Shown here piece after piece: positions 35,122 through 43,177 of a DNA stretch of 64,000 nucleotides. Location: NCBI GenBank assembly GCA_963719275.1, contig CAVRBT010000008.1, positions 62,001 through 126,000 on the forward strand, in the 5' to 3' direction. The position numbers were made by a program, and so were the translations under genes. This DNA comes from AC-32 sp963719275. GTDB lineage: Bacteria; Actinomycetota; Thermoleophilia; Gaiellales; Gaiellaceae. Positions within the stretch are counted from its first letter, which is position 1, and each line of letters starts with the position of its first letter. Below the pieces are notes generated by a model, which saw only the letters and a list, made by a program, of their open reading frames with translations, was not told where the DNA came from and did no database searches.

Positions 35122-36096
35122 GTGGACGAGCCGCGTCAGCTTCTCACACCCGACCTGCAGGCCGGGCCGTCCGAGGTCCCGCTCGCGCTCTCACGGGCGG
35201 GCGTGCGCGGGGTCCAGAAGGCGATTCGCATCAGCCGCGGCGGCCACGAGAAGCTGATCGCAGCGGACATCGACTGTACCGTCGACCTCGACCACTCGCG
35301 GAAGGGCGTCCACATGTCGCGCTTCCCTGAGCTCTTCGAGGAGGCGATCGAGCAGGTCGTGATCGGCGAGGCCCTGCTCGTCGAAAACCTCGCCGAGCAC
35401 ATCGCCGCGCACATCGTCCGGCGGCAGCATGCCCTGCGGGCGGAGGTACGGATCGTGGCGCGCTACCCGCTCGAGCGCGAGACGCCGGTGAGCGGGCTGC
35501 CGACGCAGGAGATGGTCTCGCTGATCGGGCTCGCAGCGGCCTCCGAGAAGCGGACACGGCGGCTGGTCGGCGTCGAGGCCAACGGCATCAACGCCTGCCC
35601 GTGCGCGCAGGGCCTCGTCCGCGAGCACGCGGCCGAGCGGCTCGGCGACGCCGGCTTCACCGACCTCGACGTCGAGCGGATCCTCGAGCTCGTCCCGCTC
35701 GCGACGCACAACCAGCGCGGGCGGGGGACCCTCTTCGTCGGCTCGGACGAGCCGGTCAACGCCGAGCAGCTCGTGCGGATCGTGGAAGGCTCGATGAGCT
35801 CGCCGGTCTATGAGCTGCTGAAGCGGCCCGACGAGTTGTTCGTCGTGGAGCACGCGCACCTGCAGCCGCGCTTCGTCGAGGACTCCGTGCGGATCGCGCT
35901 GCGCGACGCGCTGGCCGCCTATCCCGCGCTCGACGACGACGACTTCCTCCTCTCGCGGCAGGTGAACCTCGAGACGATCCACGCGCACGACGTGGTCGCC
36001 GAGCGCTACGGCACGGTGGGAGAACTAAGGGCCGAGCTGGAAGGCGGAGCGCCCGCGGAGCGGCACACCGCGCTGCGCGACTGGCTCAGCGCTTAG
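35122..36096 (+). CDS. folE2: GTP cyclohydrolase I type IB (FolE2)
   Basis: 324 residues matching the FolE2/MptA family that makes 7,8-dihydroneopterin triphosphate with a non-zinc-restricted metal site. VEANGINACPCAQGLVREHA carries the active-site cysteine, and the N-terminal half has SRKGVHMSRFPELFEEAIEQ. It feeds folate or other pterin synthesis. GTG 35122 has TAGCGT at 35110-35115 with a 6-bp gap. Ends in a palindromic repeat shared with plsY. Confidence 0.93.
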   Translation: MDEPRQLLTPDLQAGPSEVPLALSRAGVRGVQKAIRISRGGHEKLIAADIDCTVDLDHSRKGVHMSRFPELFEEAIEQVVIGEALLVENLAEHIAAHIVRRQHALRAEVRIVARYPLERETPVSGLPTQEMVSLIGLAAASEKRTRRLVGVEANGINACPCAQGLVREHAAERLGDAGFTDLDVERILELVPLATHNQRGRGTLFVGSDEPVNAEQLVRIVEGSMSSPVYELLKRPDELFVVEHAHLQPRFVEDSVRIALRDALAAYPALDDDDFLLSRQVNLETIHAHDVVAERYGTVGELRAELEGGAPAERHTALRDWLSA

Positions 36097-36099
36097 ACC

Positions 36100-36201
36100 C
36101 GGTGTCAGACACGCAGGCGGAAGTGCAACGCCTTCGTCACGGAAGCGTGACTTCGCCTGCGTAGCACGGACGTCTCGCCGACCGCCTCGTGTCAGACACC
36201 G
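36100..36201. repeat. Nested palindromic repeat (GTGTCAGACAC family)
   Basis: CGGTGTCAGACACG (36100-36113) and CGTGTCAGACACCG (36188-36201) are inverted ends. Inside, ACGCAGGCGGAAGT pairs with ACTTCGCCTGCGT (36150-36162), and GTCACG-GAAG-CGTGAC (36136-36151) makes a further hairpin. It lies between converging folE2 and plsY, and the plsY stop is inside its right end. It probably acts as a bidirectional terminator and looks like a REP-type unit. Confidence 0.7.
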
Positions 36202-36818
36202 TGACGGGTCGGCGCGGCCGGCGGCCGGCGAAAGCGGAAACGCGTCTCGGTGCCTGCCCGCAAGCGGTTGATGTTCGGGCGGTGCAGCACGACGACCGCG
36301 AGGGCCGCAAAGGCGGCGAAGGCGATCACCGGCCACGGCTCACCGAGCACCACCGCCGCCACCGGTAACGAGATCGCGGCCGAGATCGACGCGACCGACG
36401 CATAGCGGCAAACCGCGAAGACGACGATCCAGACGACGGCCGCGATTCCCCCGACGAGCGGCGCGACGCCGAGGAACGCTCCGCCGGAGGTCGCGACCAC
36501 CTTCCCCCCGCGGGCGAACTTCAGGAACAGCGGCCGCCAGTGGCCGAGCATTGCCGCGCCCCCCGCGATCACGCCCGCGAGGTGGCCGACGTAGATCGTC
36601 GCCAGCAGCGCCGGCACGAAGCCCTTGAGCGTGTCCAGCACCATCACCGGCACGCCGTAGCGCGCGCCGTAGGTGCGCCAGACGTTCGTCGCGCCGATGT
36701 TGCCGCTGCCGACCTTGCGGATGTCCTCGTGCTTCAGCAGCCGGACGAGCCAGTACCCCGTCGGGATGCTTCCCGAGAGGTAGCCGACCAGTGCGAAGAG
36801 CGCGGTGCTCAGGGCCAC
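36192..36818 (-). CDS. plsY: Glycerol-3-phosphate acyltransferase PlsY
   Basis: 208 residues with about five to six membrane helices. It transfers acyl groups from acyl phosphate to glycerol-3-phosphate, starting phospholipid synthesis. Family motifs are GYLSGSIPTGYWL, VGSGNIGATNVWRTYG and GHWRPLFLKFARGGKVVATS. GTG 36818 start. The C-terminal tail (PPAAPTRHGV) is encoded partly within the palindromic repeat, suggesting the repeat changed the end of the gene. Confidence 0.93.
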   Translation of the reverse strand: MALSTALFALVGYLSGSIPTGYWLVRLLKHEDIRKVGSGNIGATNVWRTYGARYGVPVMVLDTLKGFVPALLATIYVGHLAGVIAGGAAMLGHWRPLFLKFARGGKVVATSGGAFLGVAPLVGGIAAVVWIVVFAVCRYASVASISAAISLPVAAVVLGEPWPVIAFAAFAALAVVVLHRPNINRLRAGTETRFRFRRPPAAPTRHGV

Positions 36819-36890
36819 GAAGCGGACCTTCTACCGAACAACGTGTCTCCTGTTCATCTCAGACGGACGCATGGGCGGAACACACGCGTC

Positions 36891-36920
36891 CTGAGGGCGG
36901 CATTGCAAGCAACGCCTCAG
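36891..36920 (-). terminator. Hairpin at the end of the first SOD gene
   Basis: CTGAGGGCG (36891-36899) pairs with CGCCTCAG (36913-36920), overlapping the SOD stop codon on the minus strand. A second inverted pair, GGACGC/GCGTCC, lies just beyond (36865-36891). Likely terminator; no T-run. Confidence 0.5.
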
Positions 36921-37537
36921 AGCGTTATCTGGTACCCCTCGACCCAGTCGTTCACGACCTTCCAGTCGAGGTTGGCGAAGAACGCCTCGATGTAGGACGC
37001 GCGGTCTGTCTGGAAGTCGAGGAAGTACGCGTGCTCGTAGACGTCGAGGGCGACCAGCGGCGCGGCGTTCCAGACCGGGAACGTGTTCTGCGCGTCGCCG
37101 ATGTAGTTGAAGAGGCGCCCCTCGTCCCAGTCGTAGGCCGTCCAGGCCCAGCCGCGCCCGGCCATCCCGGTCGCCTTGAGATCGGCCCGCCAGTTCTCGA
37201 GCGAGCCGAAGTCGCGGAAGATCAGCTCGCGGATCGGCCCGTCGGGCTCGCCGCCTCCGCCGCCGAGGTGGTCGAAGTAGATCTCGTGGTTCTTGATCCC
37301 GCCGATCGCGAAGCTGAGATCGACCTTGAGCGCGCGCACCTCCGAGTAGACCTGGTTCGCGGAGGCGACGTCGAGCTCGTCGAGCTTGCCGATGATCTCG
37401 TTGCGCTTGTTGACGTAGCCCTCGTAGAGCTTGTAGTGCGCCTCGACCGTCTCGCGCGAGATGCCGTCGAGCTCCAGCAGCGCGGGCTTCAGCTGCCTCG
37501 GCGTGATCTCTTCCCGGTTGAACGCGAGCGTGGCCAA
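36917..37537 (-). CDS. Superoxide dismutase-like protein, divergent Fe/Mn type
   Basis: 206 residues. The four metal ligands of Fe/Mn SODs appear present: His in VEAHYKLYEGYV, His in IKNHEIYFDHLGG, and Asp and His in LDVYEHAYFLDF. The usual HHxxYV second-sphere histidines are replaced (LYEGYV), placing it in an atypical branch. TTG 37537 start with AAGGAG upstream. Divergent from a canonical SOD 92 bp away. Confidence 0.87.
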   Translation of the reverse strand: MATLAFNREEITPRQLKPALLELDGISRETVEAHYKLYEGYVNKRNEIIGKLDELDVASANQVYSEVRALKVDLSFAIGGIKNHEIYFDHLGGGGGEPDGPIRELIFRDFGSLENWRADLKATGMAGRGWAWTAYDWDEGRLFNYIGDAQNTFPVWNAAPLVALDVYEHAYFLDFQTDRASYIEAFFANLDWKVVNDWVEGYQITL

Positions 37538-37629
37538 GCGAGCTCCTTTCGAATGGCGGAGCGGCTGAGCATAACGCCCGCAGGCGCATCGAACCCGTTA
37601 GCCTCAGCGCAGCTAGGAAAGGAGCCCAG

Positions 37630-38241
37630 ATGCCCTTCGAAGTACCGCCTCTCCCGTACGACTACGCCGCGCTCGAGCCGCACATCGACGAGCAGACGAT
37701 GCGCGTCCACCACGACAAGCACCACCAGGCCTACGTGGACAACGCGAACGCCGCACTCGAGGGGACACCGCTCGCCGACAAGCCGGTGGAGCACGTCCTG
37801 ACGAACCTCGACATCCTTCCCGAGGACAAGCAGACCGCCGTCCGCAACAACGCCGGCGGGCACGTCAACCACTCGCTCTTCTGGGAGATCATGAGCCCCG
37901 ACGGCGGCGGCGAGCCCAGCGGTGCGCTGGCCGACGCGATCGGCGACACCTTCGACAGCCTGGACGCGCTCAAGCAGCTCCTGAACGACACCGGGGTGAA
38001 GCGGTTCGGGTCGGGGTGGACGTGGCTCGTCCACGACGGCACGGGCCTCGCCGTGTACTCGACGCCGAACCAGGACTCACCGCTTCTCACCGACGACGTG
38101 CCGCTGCTCGGCATCGACGTCTGGGAGCACGCCTACTACCTCAAGTACCAGAACCGGCGCCCGGACTACCTCGCGGCCTGGTGGAACGTCGTCAACTGGG
38201 GCGCGGTCGCCCAGCGGTACGAGCAGGCGAGGGGCGGCTAG
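37630..38241 (+). CDS. sodA: Superoxide dismutase (Mn/Fe family)
   Basis: 203 residues, canonical: VHHDKHHQAYVDNANAALEG, NNAGGHVNHSLFWEIMSPDG, GSGWTWLVHDG and DVWEHAYYLKYQNRRPDYLA include all ligands. GHVNHSLFW and DVWEHAYY favour manganese, but metal use cannot be fixed from sequence. ATG 37630 has AAAGGAG upstream. It dismutates superoxide in the cytosol. Confidence 0.94.
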   Translation: MPFEVPPLPYDYAALEPHIDEQTMRVHHDKHHQAYVDNANAALEGTPLADKPVEHVLTNLDILPEDKQTAVRNNAGGHVNHSLFWEIMSPDGGGEPSGALADAIGDTFDSLDALKQLLNDTGVKRFGSGWTWLVHDGTGLAVYSTPNQDSPLLTDDVPLLGIDVWEHAYYLKYQNRRPDYLAAWWNVVNWGAVAQRYEQARGG

Positions 38242-38245
38242 CCGC

Positions 38246-38875
38246 CTAGGCGCGGATCGACTTGCTGGCCGCGGTCAGGTAGCAGGGGCCTGCCTGGGCC
38301 TTGGAGATCATCACGCGTACGCGTGTGCCCGCGCGCAGCTTCGACTTGAACGAGACGGAGCTGACGACGGTGGGCTTCGTCCCGGCGACCGAGGTCTTCA
38401 GCACCATGCGCTTCACCTGGACCCAGCGCTTCCTCAGCTTCTTGTAGCGCTGGAAGAGCACGTACTTGCCGGTGAGCGCCTGGCCGGCCGTCACGCTCGC
38501 GGTGAAGGAGCCGCGCGCGACACGCTTGAGCTCGAGGACCGGCTTGACCGTGATCACGACCGGCTGGCTCGTCCCGTTCTTGAAGTTCGCGCGGTAGGTC
38601 GTCCCGAGCTCCGGCGTCGCCGAGACGGTGTACATGCCGTTGGCGGTCGTCTTGACGGTCGCCGCCTTGGTCGCGTTCGTCGAGCCGCAGGCGGTGCCCT
38701 GGATCACGACCTGCTGGTTCGACTTCTTCGTCGAGACCTGCCCGCTGAATGCAACCGGCTTGCCGTAGGCGACGACAGTCGGCGTCGCGGTGAGCGTGAC
38801 GGTGACCGGCGGAGCCGCGATTGCCACGGCGGCAGCGGCCCCGGCGGCGATGCAAACTGCTGCAAGAGTCTTCAT
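38246..38875 (-). CDS. Secreted protein with Ig-like beta domains
   Basis: 209 residues with a signal peptide (MKTLAAVCIAAGAAAAVAIA, cleavage probably after AAP or nearby). Two beta-rich repeats follow: VTVTLTATPTVVAYGKPVAF is a typical Ig/adhesin-type strand pattern, and the second half is rich in Lys, Thr and Val. One Cys in each half may form a disulfide. Function unknown; probably surface or matrix. Its ATG overlaps the divergent SDR start within CATG (38873-38876). Confidence 0.7.
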   Translation of the reverse strand: MKTLAAVCIAAGAAAAVAIAAPPVTVTLTATPTVVAYGKPVAFSGQVSTKKSNQQVVIQGTACGSTNATKAATVKTTANGMYTVSATPELGTTYRANFKNGTSQPVVITVKPVLELKRVARGSFTASVTAGQALTGKYVLFQRYKKLRKRWVQVKRMVLKTSVAGTKPTVVSSVSFKSKLRAGTRVRVMISKAQAGPCYLTAASKSIRA

Positions 38876-39572
38876 GGCTGTCGGAGAAGATCCCACCCGC
38901 GGACCGGACTTGCGTTCCGCCCTCGTCACGGGCGGGCTGGGCCGCGTCGGCGAGGCGATCGCCGGGCGGCTGGAGCGCGAGGGCTGGTCGGTGCTCGCCG
39001 CGGGCCGCGCCGACGGCGACGTCTCGGTGCCGCAGGAGGCGCGAGCGCTGGTGGAGCGCGCGGTGCGGGAGCTCGGAGGGCTCGGCTTGCTCGTCAACGC
39101 GGCCGGCGAGGGATTCGCGCCCAAGCCGGTCGAGGAGGTCACGGAGGCGGACTGGGACGCGGCCTTCGGCGCGACGGCGAAGGGGAGCTTCTTCGTCACG
39201 CAGGCCGCGGCCCCGCACCTGCGCGCGTCCCGCGGGTGCGTCGTGATGATCGAGGACGTCGCCGCGTACCAGCCGTGGCCGTCGTTCGCCGCGCACTCCG
39301 CCGCGAAGGCGGCGCAGGCGATGCTCACGCGCGTGCTCGCGCGCGCGCTCGCGCCCGAGGTGCGCGTCTGCGGCGTCGCGCCAGGGCCTGTCGCAGTCGC
39401 GCGAGACAAGCAAGAACGGCGCGCGGCGGAGACGGCGCTCGGCCGCGTCGGCTCGCCGGAAGACGTCGCCGAGGCCGTCGCGTTCCTCGCCGACGCGGAC
39501 TTCGTCACCGGGACGACGCTGTTCGTCGACGGCGGCCGCTCGCTGCAAACCGGCGTCCCGCCGAGGCCGTAG
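38874..39572 (+). CDS. Short-chain dehydrogenase family protein with altered active site
   Basis: Rossmann protein of about 232 residues. RSALVTGGLGRVGEAIAGRL binds the nucleotide and LLVNAAGEGFAPKP is the NAG motif. At the catalytic positions the usual Ser is replaced (MIEDVAAYQP where ISS is expected) and the Tyr of YxxxK reads His (FAAHSAAKAAQ), while Lys is kept. It may be catalytically dead or use another mechanism. Start is either ATG 38874 or TTG 38910; the latter places the nucleotide motif at the very N-terminus. Stops just before the ECF sigma gene. Confidence 0.8.
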   Translation: MAVGEDPTRGPDLRSALVTGGLGRVGEAIAGRLEREGWSVLAAGRADGDVSVPQEARALVERAVRELGGLGLLVNAAGEGFAPKPVEEVTEADWDAAFGATAKGSFFVTQAAAPHLRASRGCVVMIEDVAAYQPWPSFAAHSAAKAAQAMLTRVLARALAPEVRVCGVAPGPVAVARDKQERRAAETALGRVGSPEDVAEAVAFLADADFVTGTTLFVDGGRSLQTGVPPRP

Positions 39573-39581
39573 ATTCATGCG

Positions 39582-40190
39582 ATGGAGCTCGTTCTGACCG
39601 CACCCTGCTTGCCCGCCCGCCCGGGAGCAGCCACGATGCCCGCCGTGGCCGCCAACGAGTGCAGCGACGGCGAGCTGATAACCCGCTCCGCGGACGGCGA
39701 CCGCGACGCCTTCGAGGTGCTCTACCGCCGCTACTCGCGCCCGGTCTTCGGGCTGGCGCTGAGGCGGCTCGGCGACCGCGGCCGCGCCGAGGACGCGGTG
39801 CAGGAGACGTTTGCCTCGATCTGGCGCGCCGCCCGAAGCTACAAGCCCGAGCGCGGGCCCGGCGCGCCGTGGCTCTACGCCGTCGCGCGCAACGCCATCA
39901 CCGACCGCGGCCGTGCGCGCTCCGAGCCGCCGACGGAGGTGCCCGAGCAGGCGTCCTCCGAGCCGGGGCCGGCCGAGCGGGCCGAGTCGAGCTGGATCGC
40001 GTGGCGGGTGCACCGCGCGCTCGAGGGGCTCTCGCCGAACGAGCGCACCGTGATCGAGCTCGCATACTGGAGCGGCCTCTCGCAGTCCGAGATCGCGGAG
40101 TTCCTGAACATTCCGCTCGGTACTGTGAAGACCCGGACGCGGGCAGCACTGCACCGCCTGTCTGGCCTGCTGGAGGAGGAGCTCGGATGA
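39582..40190 (+). CDS. ECF-type sigma-70 family RNA polymerase sigma factor
   Basis: 202 residues: region 2 (RDAFEVLYRRYSRPVFGLAL, DAVQETFASIWRAARSYKPE) and region 4 (LSPNERTVIELAYWSGLSQS, EIAEFLNIPLGTVKTRTRAA). ATG 39582 has TAGATT at 39570-39575 (its TAG is also the SDR stop) with a 6-bp gap, so the start is well supported. Its stop overlaps the next gene in ATGA; that gene encodes the likely anti-sigma factor. Confidence 0.92.
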   Translation: MELVLTAPCLPARPGAATMPAVAANECSDGELITRSADGDRDAFEVLYRRYSRPVFGLALRRLGDRGRAEDAVQETFASIWRAARSYKPERGPGAPWLYAVARNAITDRGRARSEPPTEVPEQASSEPGPAERAESSWIAWRVHRALEGLSPNERTVIELAYWSGLSQSEIAEFLNIPLGTVKTRTRAALHRLSGLLEEELG

Positions 40191-40798
40191 GCGACGCGCC
40201 CGACTTTCGCGAGCTCGTGGGCGAGGACCTGCCGCCCGAGGAGGCGGAGCGTCTCCGCCGCGTGCACGACCTGCTCGTCGCCGCGGGCCCGCCGCCCGAG
40301 CTGCCGCCGCACCTCCAGGAGCCGGTCGAGCCCGAGAAACCGCGCAGCAACGTCTCGTACCTGCCGCGGCGCCGGGCCGGCCTGCTGCTCGGCATCGCCG
40401 CCGCGATTGCGCTGACGACGTTCCTCGGCGGGTTCATCTCGGGCCAGCGTCACGCGGCGCCCTTCGAGGAGGAGTTCTCGCTCCCGATGCACAGCACCGC
40501 CGCCACGTCGAATGCCTCGGCCGTGATCCACATCGGCAAGCTCGACTCGGCGGGGAACTGGCCGCTGAAGATCGACGTGAAGAACCTGCCGGCGCTCCCG
40601 AAGGGCCAGTACTACGAGATGTTCCTCAGCCGCGGCACGAACACCAGAGCCGCCTCCTGCGGCACCTTCCGCAGCGCCGAGGGCAGCGACGAGGTGCGGC
40701 TGAACGCGCCGTACAACCTGCGCAGGTTCAACGGCTGGGTCGTCACGCGCGAGAACCCCGGGAGCGGGAAGCACCCGGTCGTTCTGTCGACTGCCTAG
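40187..40798 (+). CDS. Membrane anti-sigma factor (RskA-like C-terminal domain)
   Basis: 203 residues: a cytoplasmic N-terminus (1-60), one membrane helix (AGLLLGIAAAIALTTFLGGF, about 64-84) and an extracytoplasmic domain resembling the anti-sigma-K/RskA C-terminal fold (LPALPKGQYYEMFLSRGTN, ending FNGWVVTRENPG). The zinc-binding HxxxCxxC of ZAS factors is absent. Coupled to the sigma gene by ATGA, so it probably holds the sigma at the membrane until an envelope signal releases it. Confidence 0.85.
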   Translation: MSDAPDFRELVGEDLPPEEAERLRRVHDLLVAAGPPPELPPHLQEPVEPEKPRSNVSYLPRRRAGLLLGIAAAIALTTFLGGFISGQRHAAPFEEEFSLPMHSTAATSNASAVIHIGKLDSAGNWPLKIDVKNLPALPKGQYYEMFLSRGTNTRAASCGTFRSAEGSDEVRLNAPYNLRRFNGWVVTRENPGSGKHPVVLSTA

Positions 40799-40803
40799 GA
40801 GGG

Positions 40804-42525
40804 CTAGGGTGCGGTGCGGTCGTTGGCGAGGAACGCCGCGTACGTGACCGGCATCTGTTCTTCGAGAAACCGCTCGCACGCCTCGGCGTAGCGGCGGATC
40901 TCGCGCTGCGCGGTCTCGGAGTTGCGCAGCGAGACGAAGTTCATCAGCGAGCGCGCGTTGACCGTCCAGTAGAACTCGGTGTAGGCGCCGACCGGCAGCG
41001 CCGCCCGGGCAACCTCGCGCGCGACGCCGGCCTCGACGAGCTCCTCGTACGTCTGGTACGCGGCGTCGTAGACCTCCTGCAGCTTCTCGCGCGTCTGCTC
41101 GGCGAGCTCGTCGGACACGGGCTCGAACGAGTACGCGCCGGGCTTGCCGACCTGCGTGCGCACGTCCTCGGGCTGGGGCACGTAGAACTCGTCCGAGGCC
41201 CGCGCGTAGCGCATCGAGAACTCGTTGAAGGAGCCGACGCGGTGCCGGAACCACTCGCGCGCGACGAAGATCGGGCAGCGCACGTGGAAGCGGAACGCGT
41301 TGTGCTCGAAGGGCGTGTTGCCGCACCAGACTGGGTAGCCGTTGCGGCGCACGTAGAGCGTGCTGTTGGGCACCTCGACGCAGTGGATTGCGCCGTCGTA
41401 CCGCTCGACGCCCATGTGCGAATCGGCCTGCTCGCGTGTCCGGCAGAGACCCGGCCTGCTGTTCCGCCCAGAGTAGATCGAGACGCGCCAGCGCGGCTTG
41501 CCGCCGTAGTGGCCGTCTCCAGGAGACGCGCGGTGCGGCCGCACGCTCGCGCTCCGGCCAATCTTCAGTGCGATTTCCTGGACGTCATCTGCGAGCCGCT
41601 TGCTCGTCGTGGAGTAGATCTCACGATCTTCGCCGTCTTCCCGCGGCAGCACCGAGCCGTCGGAGTTCAGCAGCCCGGCGGACAGCGCCTCGAGGCAGGC
41701 CTTGTCGAGTGCAAGGAGCCGAGGTGGGATGACCTTTTCGCGATCCTGATAGCAGCTCGCGAACAGCCCGCGCAGCTCCGGTCCGACCGGGACGGCGAAC
41801 ACACCGTTCGTCCACCTCCGGAGCTCGAGGCCGGCGGCGGCCACCGAGCGTCGAAGGAAGTGGATCTCGCGGTCCGTCCGGATCTTGAAGGTGAGTTGGT
41901 TCGACGCGGCGAGGTTTCCGTCACCGACGAAGAGTCCGACGAGGCGAAGCAAGGGGTAGGCCGGGAAGGCGCTTCCGTCGAATCTCAATGACGCCGTGGC
42001 CGGGGCGAGCCACTCGGCGGTGGTCGTGTGTCGGTGCGGGCGCCAGAGCACCGCGTGCGCCGGCAGCAGCCTGAAGCGCGGCGTGAGTCGCTCGGGCATG
42101 GTCGTTTGAGGGGACGCGAGGACGCGGTGATCCGGCGTGACGAGCAGATCCAGGCTCGCATCCTGGAAGCCGATCATGTGGCCGCGATACTCCTTTCTGA
42201 CGAGACGGAGCGCCGGTTGGTACTCCAACCTCCCCGCGCGAGATCGTGTCGCGAAGCGCTCGTCGCCTTTGACGTCGGGCCATGACTTCCAGCCCTGGTC
42301 GGTGAGAACGTCGGTGGCGTCGTCGTAGCACCCGTGCCGCTCGCGCATCAGGAAGCGGATCAGGCCCTCGTCTGACTCGTCCATCGCCTCCTTGCGCCGG
42401 GCGAAGCTGACGCGCGCGCCGTTCACGACGGAGAGGTCGTCGGCCATCGCCCCGTCGAGCCGGACGAAGCCGTGGTCGAGGACGGGGATGCCGGTCTCGG
42501 GTATCACTTCGGCGGTCGTGGACAC
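40804..42525 (-). CDS. thyX: FAD-dependent thymidylate synthase ThyX, interrupted by an intein
   Basis: The 573-residue product is ThyX (about 235 residues) split by a 338-residue intein. N-extein 1-65 ends LIRFLMRERHG; C-extein 404-573 begins TPFEHNAFRFHVRCPIFVAR. The ThyX signature RHRVGS is at 427-432. It makes dTMP from dUMP with methylene-tetrahydrofolate, FAD and NADPH. GTG 42525 is chosen because TACACT lies seven bases upstream (42533-42538); a start at 42558 is also open. Splicing is needed for activity, because the insertion breaks a conserved helix. The start overlaps the divergent DUF72 start by 8 bp. Confidence 0.95.
   Translation of the reverse strand: MSTTAEVIPETGIPVLDHGFVRLDGAMADDLSVVNGARVSFARRKEAMDESDEGLIRFLMRERHGCYDDATDVLTDQGWKSWPDVKGDERFATRSRAGRLEYQPALRLVRKEYRGHMIGFQDASLDLLVTPDHRVLASPQTTMPERLTPRFRLLPAHAVLWRPHRHTTTAEWLAPATASLRFDGSAFPAYPLLRLVGLFVGDGNLAASNQLTFKIRTDREIHFLRRSVAAAGLELRRWTNGVFAVPVGPELRGLFASCYQDREKVIPPRLLALDKACLEALSAGLLNSDGSVLPREDGEDREIYSTTSKRLADDVQEIALKIGRSASVRPHRASPGDGHYGGKPRWRVSIYSGRNSRPGLCRTREQADSHMGVERYDGAIHCVEVPNSTLYVRRNGYPVWCGNTPFEHNAFRFHVRCPIFVAREWFRHRVGSFNEFSMRYARASDEFYVPQPEDVRTQVGKPGAYSFEPVSDELAEQTREKLQEVYDAAYQTYEELVEAGVAREVARAALPVGAYTEFYWTVNARSLMNFVSLRNSETAQREIRRYAEACERFLEEQMPVTYAAFLANDRTAP
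41317..42330 (-). other. Intein coding region within thyX (338 codons, LAGLIDADG type)
   Basis: Intein residue 1 is Cys (CYDDATDVLTDQGWKSW, block A). Block B is DLLVTPDHRV with the TxxH pattern. LAGLIDADG motifs are LLRLVGLFVGDGN (127-139) and LEALSAGLLNSDGS (213-226). Block F/G is CVEVPNSTLYVRR then NGYPVWCGN, ending in Asn 338, with Thr as +1 residue. The penultimate residue is Gly where His is usual, which in known inteins can slow or reroute C-terminal cleavage. The endonuclease motifs keep both acidic residues, so homing activity may remain. Confidence 0.93.
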
Positions 42526-43177
42526 CTCGGCGAGTGTATCCGGGACATATGTCGGCACTTCCGGCTGGTCGTATCCGTCCTGGAGGCCCGATTTCTACCC
42601 CGGTGGCACCAAGCCCGAAGACTTCCTTCGCTACTACGCCGAGCGCTTCGCGACCGTCGAGCTGAACACGACCGGGTACCGCCTGCCTCGCGAGGAGCTG
42701 TTCGAGCGGTGGGCCGAGCACACGCCGCCTGGCTTCCTGTTCGCGCCGAAGCTGAACGCGCACCGGCAATCCGATCTCGGGACGTTCTCGAAGCGCGTGG
42801 GGTTGCTCGGCGAGCGGCTCGGGCCGATCCGCGTCCTCGTGGCCTCCGCCCGTGACGAGGGCTTGCTGACGCTGGTGCTCGGCTCCTTCGACCCGTCGGT
42901 CTCGCTGGCCTTCGACTTCCGGCACGAGTCCTGGGACGGGATCGAAGGCGACCTCCCACCGAACGCCGTACGCGTGGGCTCGCTCGAAGCCGAGGCGCCC
43001 TTCCGCTACCTGCGCCTGCGGGAGCCGCCGTACTCCGACGACGAGCTCGGCGCCTGGGCAGGCCGGCTACGGCCGCTGCTCGACGAGGGCGTACGCGTCT
43101 ACTGCTACTTCAAGCACGAGGACGAGCCGACCGCGCCTAGGTACGCCGGGCGCCTGCTGGAGCTGCTCGGCCGCTGA
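42518..43177 (+). CDS. DUF72 family protein
   Basis: 219 residues of a TIM-barrel-like DUF72 protein (YecE family): YVGTSGWSYPSWRPDFYPGG, AERFATVELNTTGYRLPREE and FAPKLNAHRQSDLG match its first strands, and VYCYFKHEDEPTAPRYAGRL is the C-terminal signature. Function not established. GTG 42518 is the only in-frame start upstream of the conserved TSGW. The 3' end overlaps the converging aminotransferase gene by 41 bp. Confidence 0.88.
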   Translation: MDTSASVSGTYVGTSGWSYPSWRPDFYPGGTKPEDFLRYYAERFATVELNTTGYRLPREELFERWAEHTPPGFLFAPKLNAHRQSDLGTFSKRVGLLGERLGPIRVLVASARDEGLLTLVLGSFDPSVSLAFDFRHESWDGIEGDLPPNAVRVGSLEAEAPFRYLRLREPPYSDDELGAWAGRLRPLLDEGVRVYCYFKHEDEPTAPRYAGRLLELLGR

